Positions 24,677 through 33,217 of a stretch of DNA of 33,498 bases are shown here, piece by piece (the first letter of the stretch is position 1; each line of letters opens with the position of its first letter). The DNA comes from Clostridia bacterium (lineage in GTDB: Bacteria; Bacillota; Clostridia; Oscillospirales; CAG-272): assembly GCA_017532425.1 (NCBI GenBank), contig JAFXJH010000014.1:1-33498 (forward strand). The letters run 5' to 3'. A program made the translations under genes and the position numbers. The notes under the pieces were generated by a model. That model worked only from the letters and a program-made list of their open reading frames with translations, was not told the DNA's origin and did not search any database.

Positions 24677-25843
24677 ATGTCACCACTTGCACTTCTCTAC
24701 TATTACATCGGTTTTCCCGGACTCGGTATCAAGGATTTTCACGTTGACAGCGTTGCGCTGGAGATCGGCGATCTTGAAATAAGATGGTACGGTGTGATAA
24801 TCGTTTGCGGAATCGTTGCCGCCTTCGTATATACATATTTGCACGCAAAACGCCACGGGCTGATCTTGGACGATCTTATCGACCTTACGCTTTCTGCTGT
24901 TATTCCCGGAGTTATCGGTGCGCGTGCTTATTACGTTTTCTTTGATTATTTGAAAAATCCCCAGAATTACAGCGAATTTATTGATTTTATCGCAGTATGG
25001 AACGGCGGTCTTGCAATATACGGCGGTCTTATATTCGGTGTTATCGGAGTCGTTATCGCTCTTAAGATCAAGAAAATGCGAGTTCTTACTCTTCTCGACA
25101 GCGGATTTCCGGGTGTACTTCTTGCGCAGGCTATCGGACGTTGGGGTAACTTCTTCAATATGGAGGCTTACGGCGCTGAAACAAATTGGTTCTGCCGTAT
25201 GAAGCTCTCTTACGAATCTGGTACTGCTATATACGTTCATCCTACCTTCCTTTACGAATCGCTTTGGAATCTTTTGGGATGTATCATTCTCTCTCTTCTC
25301 TTCAAAAAGCGTAAATTTGACGGACAGATATTCCTTATGGCGGTATCATGGTACGGTTTCGGACGTATGTTTATCGAAGGTCTCAGACAAGACAGCCTTT
25401 ATATCGGAGATTTCCGAGTATCGCAGGTGCTTGCTTTCTTGCTCTTTGTCGCTTCTCTTATTCTTATCATCGTTATGCTCATCAAAAACCGCGAGCGTCA
25501 CGTTGCAAGATGCATCTACACAGCAAAGTCTGCAAAATATACTGTGTACGAGGTTGAAGACGGAAAAGATCCCGACTATGATTACGATATGAATATGCTT
25601 TATGCAAAAAAGACGGACAAGGCAGAAGAGCATGCAGAAGCGCAGACATCTACCGAAGATGACAGCGCAGACGAGGCTACAAGCGAAGAAGCTTCCGAAG
25701 AGCTTACCCAAAGCGATACCGATGATAGCTCAAACGAAGCCGAAGAAGATACGAATACCAAAGAAAACGTTGAAAATGAAGAAAAGAAAGATGCTTCCGA
25801 AGAAAATTCAAGCGAAATTTCTTCAGATGAGTCGAACGAATAA
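24677..25843 (+). CDS. lgt: Prolipoprotein diacylglyceryl transferase with long acidic C-terminal tail
   Basis: Lgt transfers diacylglycerol from phosphatidylglycerol to the lipobox cysteine of prelipoproteins in the cytoplasmic membrane. Conserved parts are IRWYGV (35-40), WNGGLAIYGGLI (108-119, with the Tyr usual in Gram-positives), the essential-Arg motif GRWGNFFNMEAYG (154-166), HPTFLYESLWN (188-198) and GRMFIEGLRQDS (229-240). About seven membrane helices end near residue 270. The last roughly 95 residues (293-388) are an unusual low-complexity tail dominated by Glu, Asp, Ser and Thr, absent from typical Lgt (about 260-300 aa). It should face the cytoplasm. The ATG at 24677 has AGGTAG close by; a stronger AAGGAG (24639-24644) stands 8 bases before an in-frame ATT (24653), so a slightly longer N-terminus is possible. 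Confidence 0.93.
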   Translation: MSPLALLYYYIGFPGLGIKDFHVDSVALEIGDLEIRWYGVIIVCGIVAAFVYTYLHAKRHGLILDDLIDLTLSAVIPGVIGARAYYVFFDYLKNPQNYSEFIDFIAVWNGGLAIYGGLIFGVIGVVIALKIKKMRVLTLLDSGFPGVLLAQAIGRWGNFFNMEAYGAETNWFCRMKLSYESGTAIYVHPTFLYESLWNLLGCIILSLLFKKRKFDGQIFLMAVSWYGFGRMFIEGLRQDSLYIGDFRVSQVLAFLLFVASLILIIVMLIKNRERHVARCIYTAKSAKYTVYEVEDGKDPDYDYDMNMLYAKKTDKAEEHAEAQTSTEDDSADEATSEEASEELTQSDTDDSSNEAEEDTNTKENVENEEKKDASEENSSEISSDESNE

Positions 25844-25866
25844 TCTACCGTCGAAAGGAATATAAA

Positions 25867-26727
25867 ATGTCAGCAAAAATTATTGACGGCAAGGCGATAA
25901 GTGCGTCTTGCAGAGTAAAAATAGCAGAAGATACCGAGAATTTTAAGAAAACACACGGATTTGCTCCCGGACTTTCGGTAATTATCGTGGGTGAAGACCC
26001 TGCTTCAAAGGTTTACGTACGCAACAAAAAGCTCGGATGTGAGCAGGTAGGCTTTAATTCAAGCGTATACGAGCTTCCCGAAAATACCACTCGCGAGGAG
26101 CTTAATGCTCTTATTGACAAGCTTAACGCGGATGACAGCGTTCACGGAATTCTTGTTCAGCTTCCCCTTCCGAAGCATCTTGACAGCGAAGAGGTGATCG
26201 CACGTATATCTCCCAAAAAGGATGTCGATGCCTTCCACGAATCTAACGTCGGACGTATAATGATAGGAAACTACAGCTTTCTTCCCTGCACTCCCGCAGG
26301 CGTTATGGTTCTTCTTAAGGAAAGCGGAATCGATATTTCGGGTAAGGAATGCGTAGTTGTCGGACGAAGCAACATCGTAGGAAAGCCTATGGCTATGCTC
26401 CTTCTGCAGGCTAACGGCACAGTAACTATCTGCCATTCGCGCACAAAAGACCTTTCAGAGGTTACGCGCCGTGCGGATATTCTTGTTGTTGCTATCGGAA
26501 AGGCAGATTTTATTACCGCTGATATGGTAAAGCCGGGTGCTGTTGTCATTGACGTCGGAATGAACAGACGCGCAGACGGAAAGCTTACCGGCGACGTTGA
26601 TTTTGCAAGCGTTTCTGAAATCGCTTCCTACATAACTCCCGTCCCCGGTGGTGTCGGACCTATGACTATCACAATGCTTCTTCAGAATACCCTTATTTCA
26701 GCAGAAGGCTTTGCTAAAGGTAAATAA
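25867..26727 (+). CDS. folD: Bifunctional methylene-THF dehydrogenase / methenyl-THF cyclohydrolase
   Basis: FolD interconverts 5,10-methylene-, 5,10-methenyl- and 10-formyl-tetrahydrofolate with NADP. The active-site SKVYVRNKK (47-55) contains Tyr50 and the catalytic Lys54. VQLPLP (97-102), KDVDAFH (118-124, Asp121), the Rossmann-loop VGRSNIVGKP and the C-terminal TPVPGGVGPMT are all present. At 286 aa it is full length. AAAGGA 7 bases before the ATG supports the start, 23 bases after lgt. Confidence 0.97.
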   Translation: MSAKIIDGKAISASCRVKIAEDTENFKKTHGFAPGLSVIIVGEDPASKVYVRNKKLGCEQVGFNSSVYELPENTTREELNALIDKLNADDSVHGILVQLPLPKHLDSEEVIARISPKKDVDAFHESNVGRIMIGNYSFLPCTPAGVMVLLKESGIDISGKECVVVGRSNIVGKPMAMLLLQANGTVTICHSRTKDLSEVTRRADILVVAIGKADFITADMVKPGAVVIDVGMNRRADGKLTGDVDFASVSEIASYITPVPGGVGPMTITMLLQNTLISAEGFAKGK

Positions 26728-26730
26728 ATC

Positions 26731-27345
26731 ATGGACGTAAAGGAAAAAATGTATCTCGGTGAGCTCTACAACGCTTACGATGAAGAGCTTATGAAAGAAC
26801 AGACTCTTTGCCTTGAAAAGCAGTATGATTTTAACGCTACCCGTCCTTCGGAAGGCGAAAAAAGAAGCAAGCTTCTTAAAGAAATGTTTGCCGAGATAGG
26901 CGAAAACTGTTATATCGAACCTCCGCTTCATTCAAATTGGGGCGGACGTCACGTGCACTTCGGCAAAGGCGTATATGCAAACTTTAATCTCACGCTTGTT
27001 GACGATAATCACATTTATATCGGTGACTCTACTCTTCTTGGTCCAAACGTTGTAATTGCGACCGCGGGGCATCCCATTCTTCCCGAACTCCGCGAAAAAG
27101 GATATCAGTATAATATTCCCGTACGTATCGGTAAAAACTGTTGGCTCGGTGCAGGTGTTGTAGTCCTTCCCGGTGTTACTATCGGAGACAATTCTGTTAT
27201 CGGCGCGGGAAGCATAGTAACAAAGGATATACCCTCAAACGTTGTCGCTTACGGAAATCCTTGCCGTGTTATCAGAGAGATAAGCGAGCACGACAGAGAG
27301 TATTATTTTAAAGATCGAAAGATCAAAGAAGAAGACATAAAATAA
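26731..27345 (+). CDS. Maltose/galactoside O-acetyltransferase-type hexapeptide acetyltransferase
   Basis: A trimeric left-handed beta-helix acetyltransferase using acetyl-CoA. The N-terminal mac domain (about 5-55: MYLGELYNAYDEELMKEQ) and the hexapeptide repeats (from about 75) are clear. The catalytic His is in TAGHPI (111-116, His114). VRIGKNCWLGAGVVVLPGV (split: VRIGKNCWLG, AGVVVLPGV) and YGNPCRVIRE complete the helix. The length of 204 aa suits Maa/LacA/NodL-like enzymes, which acetylate the C6 hydroxyl of sugars; the acceptor here cannot be read. It begins 3 bases after the folD stop, so the genes are coupled. Confidence 0.92.
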   Translation: MDVKEKMYLGELYNAYDEELMKEQTLCLEKQYDFNATRPSEGEKRSKLLKEMFAEIGENCYIEPPLHSNWGGRHVHFGKGVYANFNLTLVDDNHIYIGDSTLLGPNVVIATAGHPILPELREKGYQYNIPVRIGKNCWLGAGVVVLPGVTIGDNSVIGAGSIVTKDIPSNVVAYGNPCRVIREISEHDREYYFKDRKIKEEDIK

Positions 27346-27382
27346 AAAATTATTACGGATCATTACGGAAAGGAAACTAATA

Positions 27383-27946
27383 ATGAAAAAAAGAGGAATA
27401 ATCACACTTATTGTCGGTGCCGCCATACTACTTATAGGAATCGTATTACCGCTTGTTTTTTCGGGTGTTTCAAAAGGCTCTTCGGGTGAGGCTTTAACTA
27501 TTCTTGATCCTCAAAGATGGTCGTTTTACTTGGCTCTTGCATTTATCCCTACAGGATTTGCAATATTTTTAAACGGACTTTTCATTGCTATCTTCCCGAA
27601 TTTTACCGAAAGCGTTTGCAAGGTATCTACCACGATAATCTCTATTGCACTTTCTGCGTCGGGTGCGCTTGTACTTATTTCCCTTTTCAACCTTTACGTA
27701 TACGTTGTTTTCAACGAATCGAGGCTCCATCCGATAAGCTATCCCGTAAGCTTCTTCGCCGCACTTCTCTGCTTTTTTGCAGGATGTATTCTCGTACTTA
27801 TCTACTACTTTTTCCGCAAAAAGAATTACTCCTTACAGGGCGTAGCCATAGACCTTCTTACAGTAGGACTTTATTTTATTCCCATGACCCTTTTCTGGGT
27901 AAGCGTGGAAATGGTTGCGAGTGAGCTTATTGCGGTTCTGACGTGA
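27383..27946 (+). CDS. Small hypothetical membrane protein
   Basis: 187 residues with about five predicted membrane helices (near 6-28, 47-69, 80-105, 119-142 and 152-178) and short charged loops. No conserved motif or known family is recognisable. GGAAA with AAT spacing before the ATG supports the start. It is the last gene of the cluster, 37 bases after the acetyltransferase, and is followed by a bidirectional terminator. Confidence 0.75.
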   Translation: MKKRGIITLIVGAAILLIGIVLPLVFSGVSKGSSGEALTILDPQRWSFYLALAFIPTGFAIFLNGLFIAIFPNFTESVCKVSTTIISIALSASGALVLISLFNLYVYVVFNESRLHPISYPVSFFAALLCFFAGCILVLIYYFFRKKNYSLQGVAIDLLTVGLYFIPMTLFWVSVEMVASELIAVLT

Positions 27947-27974
27947 AATCGTTCTTCAAGTAAATATTATCCCG

Positions 27975-28010
27975 AAAAATCCCGTTTGTATTTAAACAAA
28001 CGGGATTTTT
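27975..28010. terminator. Bidirectional terminator
   Basis: AAAAATCCCGTTTGT pairs with ACAAACGGGATTTTT around a short AT-rich loop, with A/T runs on both sides. It separates the plus-strand housekeeping cluster from the minus-strand glycosidase operon. Confidence 0.9.
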
Positions 28011-28047
28011 ACTTTAAGAATCAAAAATATTTCATATTGCAAAATAA

Positions 28048-29895
28048 TTATTTCTTCTTTACGCGGAGTATCACACCATCACATTTCGGTATGATCTTCG
28101 TATTTCCGTAAAGAATTTCTGTTATTTCGTAATTGCTGTTCACTTTAATATCGGGAACTATAGCCTTATCCGAATAATTCAGAATGGTAACGATCGACTC
28201 AAAATCATTCTCGGGATTTACCGTGATTCCGAGATTTCTGTCATAAACCAAAATAGGTTTTGAACTGATGATATCTTTTGCGACCTCTTTATAAATGAGA
28301 TAGTATGGAAATTTGTTAAATCCGTCGGCGGTGTCAAACGCAATGTTTTCAGGTGAAAAATTAATGAAATATACTGTTCCTTTTCCGTAGCGGTTTTTTA
28401 GGAACACAGGATTTCCCTCTTCGTTTTTAATAAGAACCTCTGCAGTAAGAGGAGTAAGCAGTATCTCATTTCCGCGGTAAGAAACACTTTCACCTTTAAA
28501 GGTAAAGTTATGATTTACTCCCGTCATAACACCCATAGACTGAGCTCCGATTACCTTCGGCACATCGATCATATGTCCGCCGTCGTATGAGATGCAAAGC
28601 GTAGCACCGTTACTTACACGGTCAAGAAGCTGCTCCCACGTTGCCTTTCTTAGAATGCTCCATCCTGTTATCGATGGCAAAAAATACAAATTTGACTCCG
28701 GAAGAGGATCTCCCTCGCTGAATGCAACGTCAAGATCAAAGCCTGCTTGTTTTGCAAACGTAAGTGATGCCATTGCGTTGTTTTGATGATTCATTTCGTA
28801 GGATAGTACACAAAATCCGTCTGATTTTCTCTTTGGGAAGGGCGAAGGAAGCTTTTCAAGCGTTTGCGACATCATTTTCATAACGTGAGCAACAGGCTTC
28901 GGAGCTCCATCTTCATCAAACAGTCCTAGTGACTCTTCCATCAATGACCATGTGTAAGGCGAAAAATTAAGATGCTTCTGATCCCACGCGCACCACCACT
29001 GATAGCCGAGAAGTCCGTTAGAAAGCGCAGAAAGGATTTGAATACGCATAAAATCAGCGGACATTTCTCGGCTACCGATAGTTTCGGTAAACGTTCCGCT
29101 TTCCTGTATATATGCGGGCTTTTTTCCTACTCCCGAATAGTAAAGCGATTGTGCGGTCGGAGTAAATGTTGCCCTAAGACGCGTATAGGGCTCCTTGTTG
29201 GCACCGATCGTCGGAGACGGATACGGGTGCGTAGTCATAACGTCACAAAGCTCCCCTTGATGTGTTATTCTCCAGTTTCCGCTAATCTCAAGAGCGTGCA
29301 TACCGCTTGCAATAGGGCGTGTATTGTCCTCAGAACGGATCGAATCAACTACTGTTGCTGCCCATCTATATGAGTCAAACGCACTCCAAACCGGTCCCAT
29401 GCAGTTGCACTCATTGCCGAGATCCCACATAATTATGCTTTTTTCATCCTTAAGCTCCCGGACAAATCTGTGTATAAAGCGTCTCATAAGCATAAGTGCT
29501 TCGGGATCTGTGATAGGATTTTTTCCGTTGATCGCCGGTGGAACGAATAGTCTTCCGCTCATCCAACCCGTAACGATGGAAACAACGAGAGTCATTTGGT
29601 TTTCCTCTGCTGCACGACAGAAATCACGGAAATCCTCTATTCTGTCCATATCAACACCGTCACCAAAAACAACGCTTCCATCGTGAGAATTGGTATATTC
29701 ACCGAATTTTCCCAAATGTCCATAAGATTTGTCGATCGGTTGAAAATCTCTCCAGTTCGGAAAGACTCTCATACATCGCACTCCGTATTCGGAAAGCTGT
29801 TTTAACTCCCTGCGAATCGCATCTTTGTCGTAATGAAGCCACATTTCGGTTCCATAATCACGACCCCAATAGTTTACACCAAGCATAAACTCCAT
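28048..29895 (-). CDS. Clan GH-A glycoside hydrolase (GH5-like TIM barrel)
   Basis: The first roughly 350 residues form a TIM barrel of clan GH-A. The general acid/base is Glu162 in WDLGNECNC (157-165), and the nucleophile is probably Glu265 in PAYIQESG (260-267). MLGVNYWG (4-11) is a typical first strand. The C-terminal half has a flavodoxin-like segment (GATLCISYDGG and RYGKGTVYFINFSPENI) recalling beta-galactosidase trimerisation domains, then a small beta domain. Mannanase, beta-mannosidase and beta-galactosidase activities all occur in such enzymes. Pairing with an alpha-galactosidase suggests a galactomannan- or galactoside-type substrate, by inference only. There is no signal peptide, so it acts in the cytoplasm. 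It is second in the operon, 53 bases after the GH36 gene. ATG at 29886 is an alternative start. Length 615 aa. Confidence 0.85.
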   Translation of the reverse strand: MEFMLGVNYWGRDYGTEMWLHYDKDAIRRELKQLSEYGVRCMRVFPNWRDFQPIDKSYGHLGKFGEYTNSHDGSVVFGDGVDMDRIEDFRDFCRAAEENQMTLVVSIVTGWMSGRLFVPPAINGKNPITDPEALMLMRRFIHRFVRELKDEKSIIMWDLGNECNCMGPVWSAFDSYRWAATVVDSIRSEDNTRPIASGMHALEISGNWRITHQGELCDVMTTHPYPSPTIGANKEPYTRLRATFTPTAQSLYYSGVGKKPAYIQESGTFTETIGSREMSADFMRIQILSALSNGLLGYQWWCAWDQKHLNFSPYTWSLMEESLGLFDEDGAPKPVAHVMKMMSQTLEKLPSPFPKRKSDGFCVLSYEMNHQNNAMASLTFAKQAGFDLDVAFSEGDPLPESNLYFLPSITGWSILRKATWEQLLDRVSNGATLCISYDGGHMIDVPKVIGAQSMGVMTGVNHNFTFKGESVSYRGNEILLTPLTAEVLIKNEEGNPVFLKNRYGKGTVYFINFSPENIAFDTADGFNKFPYYLIYKEVAKDIISSKPILVYDRNLGITVNPENDFESIVTILNYSDKAIVPDIKVNSNYEITEILYGNTKIIPKCDGVILRVKKK

Positions 29896-29948
29896 TTTAA
29901 GTTACCGTTCCCTTCTTAGTTGATATATTAAAATATTCAAAGTAAAAA

Positions 29949-32093
29949 TTACTCTGTTTTTGCCTCTCTAACCTCTATGATCTTGCTGTAAAAGTCGCCA
30001 ATTGGCTCCTCCAAGTATTTTGGAAAGTCATCCTTCAGCTCGTCCATAAGATCAAATCCGTATTTCATAAGAGTGTCACCGCTGAGTCGCTTTCCGTTTA
30101 TTTCATAAAGCATATCGCCAATAAGTCCTCGAAGCTTTATGTTTCTTATCTGTTCTCCGGCTATAAGTCCGTGAGCAAATATGAAAATTACGGCGTTTCT
30201 ACCGTTTCTCTCAGTATATTGCCAAATAGCTGTCTTGTTTTGTATATAGGAGCTCAGCGGATAGAAATACGAGTTGTGCAATATCGGACGTATGGTTTTG
30301 TAATATTTTATCATTTCACGGGTCTTTTCGATGTCTTTCTCGTCTGCCTTTAGTATATCAAAGCCTACGCTCATTGATCCGGTCATCCCGAGAGTTGCTC
30401 GATACGAAAGCGGAGAAACTCTGCCGTTAGTTGAGTTGTACGGAGAGGGCGCGATATTTCCGGCACCGCCCGCATAGCGCGGCGGGAACATCATCGCAAA
30501 GCCTTCGTGAAGCTTGAGCACGTCAACAGGGTCCGCATTGTCGCTTCTGTTTATCCTGTCGCAATATTCAAACAATCCAAAATCGGCTCTTGCGCCGCCG
30601 TGAGCACAGTTCTCAATGAGAAGTCTTGGATATTTTTCGCGTATATGCTTATATAGTCTCATCACATTTTGAGTGAATTTTATCTCAAAATCTCTCAACG
30701 TATCTTTTTCGGTGATGTATCTGTTCATATCCCATTTGAGATAATCAAGCTCATTTTCTTCTATAAGACGGTCGACCGTTTCCTGCGCAAAGTTATATAC
30801 GTCCTCGCGTGCAAAATTCAGAACGAGCTGATGTCTGGTATAGCTCTTTTCTCTGGTTTTGTAGCATAACACCCATTCGGGATGCTCTTTATACAGCTCG
30901 GAGCTTTCGTTTATCATTTCGGGCTCTACCCAAAGTCCGAACAAAAGTCCTTTATCGTGGGCTTTTTTCGAAATGGGTAAAAGTCCATTTGGGAATCTTT
31001 CCTTGTCCGGAAACCAATCGCCGAGTCCTGCTCTGTCGTTTGTTCTGCCTTGCATCCAACCATCATCAATGACAAAGAGCTCCGCACCGAGGTCTGCGAC
31101 CTTGTCAATCAGCCGAACAAGCTTTTCCTCTTCAATGCCGAAAAAGTACGGATACCAGGAATTGTATATGATTGGAAATGGCTTTTCTATATTAGAGCGC
31201 ATAGCGAGCTTTTCGTATTCGAGGTCATATATGTTTCTTCTCATACCACACACGCCCGAGTCGCTATAGCCGAAGATCGCTGTGGGTGTTTCGAAGCTTT
31301 CGCCGTTTTTCAATTCTATCTTGGTATCGTGGAAGTTTATGCCCGTGGTTATCTTTACCGTGCCCGATTGATTTTTTTCAAACACATTCCTGAAGTTTCC
31401 TGAGTATTTGAGCATGCCATAGTAAAGCTCACCGTAAGTCTCCGTGCAGGGAGCGGATGTGTTGGTAACGGTAAAGAACGGAACGTGGTATGGTCCTGCG
31501 CTGACCGTTCTTCTTGTTTCAAAAACGAGCTTTCCTCTCGGAATGATATTTGTGTATGGTGTGTATTCTCTCATATGAGAACCTGAGAAGGTCATTACCT
31601 CATAATTTTGACCGCTCGGCAGAAATATATTTGCTGATGCAGCATTTTCTATCGTAACAGTTTCGCCGCAGGCGGTTATAACAGCATATCTTTCTATCAT
31701 ATCAAGCTCATCGAAAGCGCGGTAAACGAGAGTAACGTCAAGCGAGTATATATCGTCACTAAGTGTGAGTCGCAGCTCGTTTTGCACGATACTGTGATTT
31801 TTATAGGTAAGCTCCGTGTCCGAGATACCGTCGTGATAGCGTAGCTTTATGCTTTCCTCGTCATAAATACCGCGACCGAAGGTGACATATTCCTGCCTGT
31901 ACTCAAACGATTTGACAGAGCTTGTAAAACGCTCGGTATCATTTGTGCTTTTCAGAGTCATCTCCTCGGGATGAGCAAGCCTTGCGCCATAATAGATGTG
32001 AAGCGGCACCGAGCGATCATTAAGTCCGAAAATATAAGATGAGCTTTTTGTTTCGATGATGAAGGTTCTCGTTTTTTCGTAGTATTTTATCAT
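29949..32093 (-). CDS. GH36 alpha-galactosidase
   Basis: It hydrolyses terminal alpha-1,6-galactose from oligosaccharides such as melibiose, raffinose or galactomannan fragments, with retention. The N-terminal beta-supersandwich (about 1-290) precedes a TIM barrel with VIDDGWMQGR (341-350), LWVEPEM (387-393), and the nucleophile Asp455 in LKWDMNRY (452-459). The acid/base is Asp518 in INRSDNADP (514-522), preceded by ENCAHGGARAD (494-504). The length of 714 aa is standard for cytoplasmic GH36 tetramers. AAAGGAG 9 bases before the ATG supports the start at 32093. It is first in the operon and divergent from the AraC regulator. Confidence 0.95.
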   Translation of the reverse strand: MIKYYEKTRTFIIETKSSSYIFGLNDRSVPLHIYYGARLAHPEEMTLKSTNDTERFTSSVKSFEYRQEYVTFGRGIYDEESIKLRYHDGISDTELTYKNHSIVQNELRLTLSDDIYSLDVTLVYRAFDELDMIERYAVITACGETVTIENAASANIFLPSGQNYEVMTFSGSHMREYTPYTNIIPRGKLVFETRRTVSAGPYHVPFFTVTNTSAPCTETYGELYYGMLKYSGNFRNVFEKNQSGTVKITTGINFHDTKIELKNGESFETPTAIFGYSDSGVCGMRRNIYDLEYEKLAMRSNIEKPFPIIYNSWYPYFFGIEEEKLVRLIDKVADLGAELFVIDDGWMQGRTNDRAGLGDWFPDKERFPNGLLPISKKAHDKGLLFGLWVEPEMINESSELYKEHPEWVLCYKTREKSYTRHQLVLNFAREDVYNFAQETVDRLIEENELDYLKWDMNRYITEKDTLRDFEIKFTQNVMRLYKHIREKYPRLLIENCAHGGARADFGLFEYCDRINRSDNADPVDVLKLHEGFAMMFPPRYAGGAGNIAPSPYNSTNGRVSPLSYRATLGMTGSMSVGFDILKADEKDIEKTREMIKYYKTIRPILHNSYFYPLSSYIQNKTAIWQYTERNGRNAVIFIFAHGLIAGEQIRNIKLRGLIGDMLYEINGKRLSGDTLMKYGFDLMDELKDDFPKYLEEPIGDFYSKIIEVREAKTE

Positions 32094-32161
32094 ATGGATA
32101 AGCTCCTTTCACAGATTACAGTTCATCAAAATATATGTTTATTTTTTAACTTATAAAGATA

Positions 32162-32190
32162 TTGACTTTCCGTAAAACAATATATATAAT
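32162..32190 (+). promoter_or_regulatory. Upstream promoter of the araC-type gene
   Basis: TTGACT (32162-32167), 17 bp, TATAAT (32185-32190). It reads toward the regulator with a leader of about 160 bases. Its -10 overlaps the -10 of the opposing operon promoter. Confidence 0.65.
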
Positions 32191-32209
32191 ATCATTGTAC
32201 AAAAGTCAA
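32181..32209 (-). promoter_or_regulatory. Promoter of the GH36-GH operon
   Basis: On the minus strand TTGACT (32209-32204), 17 bp, TATATA (32186-32181). A start near 32174 gives an 80-base leader to the ATG at 32093. It faces the regulator promoter and shares two -10 bases with it. Confidence 0.55.
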
Positions 32210-32279
32210 ATGCTTATCATTGTCACCGTGAAAAACGTCTGATATATTCAATACTTGCTCAAAAGATTTTCTCTTCCGA

Positions 32280-32288
32280 TGGTATAAT
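32280..32288 (+). promoter_or_regulatory. Possible second promoter of the araC-type gene (extended -10)
   Basis: TGGTATAAT forms an extended -10 (TGn at 32280-32282, TATAAT at 32283-32288) with no good -35. It lies about 70 bases before the ATG. Confidence 0.4.
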
Positions 32289-32359
32289 AACATTAAACAT
32301 TTACTTTTTCCACTAAAGTTAAAACATTTTATTCTCATATTTTTACATTTTGGAGTTTT

Positions 32360-33127
32360 ATGAACGAGATATTTTACGAAGCAATAAAAGATACCTCCAC
32401 CAAAGTTTTCGCTGAGGTTCAAAAAGCTTATTCATGCCGACTTCATTTTCACAGAGCGTTTGAGCTTGCCTATATACTTGACGGACAGGCTCAATACGAG
32501 ATCGAGGAGGAAAAATTTGTTGCCGATACAGACCATATCGTTTTCTCTCATTGCTATTACAGACATCGCAGCTTTGACAATATTCCACATAAAAAAATAG
32601 TTATTGCAATTCCGGAAAATATGTCTTATGATATAGCGACACTGTTTAAATCAACGACACTTCCCGCACTGTTACCGGATAAAAAGCTAAATAAAACGTT
32701 GCTACCGTATTTCGAGGCTTTATTGAAATCGGATGAATGTACCCCTGAGATATTGATAAAAGGATACATAAATTTGATTTTTGGTACTCTCGCCTCACAT
32801 TATGCAAATATATCAATAGCTCCCACGAATAAAAATATATCGGTCATTGTAAATATTCTCGACTATATAGATAAACATGCAACAGAATCAATAACACTTG
32901 ACAGTATTTCGCAAAGATTTGGATATAATAAATCATATTTTTCAAGAATATTTAATGAATATGTGGGCGTTTCACTTTGCAATTACATAAATCTTGTTCG
33001 ATTTAATCATTTCGAGGCTAATCTGAAGAAAAATAAAGACAAAAGCATAACCGAACAGATCTTCGAAGCGGGTTTTCAATCTGTATCTACCTTTTACCGC
33101 GTAAAGGAGCTAAAAAAACGGGGATAA
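32360..33127 (+). CDS. AraC family transcriptional regulator, possibly frameshifted at its 3' end
   Basis: The N-terminal cupin-like sensor domain (about 20-75: HFHRAFELAYILDGQAQYEI) precedes a double helix-turn-helix AraC domain (about 163-255). The domain includes ITLDSISQRFGYNKSYFSRIF and ITEQIFEAGFQSVSTFYRV. Proteins of this type activate neighbouring sugar genes on ligand binding, and it is divergent from the alpha-galactosidase operon, the likely target. The coding sequence is more AT-rich than its neighbours. GGAG lies 4 bases before the ATG. The protein ends FYRVKELKKRG, just short of the usual T-G-x-T-P-x-x-Y-R tail. One extra A in the A7 run at 33111-33118 would give KKTGITKETRSYHR and a stop at 33199-33201, so a one-base deletion, sequence error or slippage site is likely. 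Confidence 0.85.
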   Translation: MNEIFYEAIKDTSTKVFAEVQKAYSCRLHFHRAFELAYILDGQAQYEIEEEKFVADTDHIVFSHCYYRHRSFDNIPHKKIVIAIPENMSYDIATLFKSTTLPALLPDKKLNKTLLPYFEALLKSDECTPEILIKGYINLIFGTLASHYANISIAPTNKNISVIVNILDYIDKHATESITLDSISQRFGYNKSYFSRIFNEYVGVSLCNYINLVRFNHFEANLKKNKDKSITEQIFEAGFQSVSTFYRVKELKKRG

Positions 33128-33217
33128 CAAAAGAAACCCGAAGTTATCACCGATTGGCAACAAATTCGGATTTCATTACGAAGCTGTTTCGTGAATTATA
33201 AGATGATCTCGTTAAAA

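Larger units (their letters stand above)
32162..32209. repeat. Inverted repeat TTGACTTT...AAAGTCAA spanning both promoters
   Basis: TTGACTTT at 32162-32169 is the exact complement of AAAGTCAA at 32202-32209. Each arm contains a -35 box, one per strand. It could be a regulator operator or just the two symmetric -35 boxes. Confidence 0.7.
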
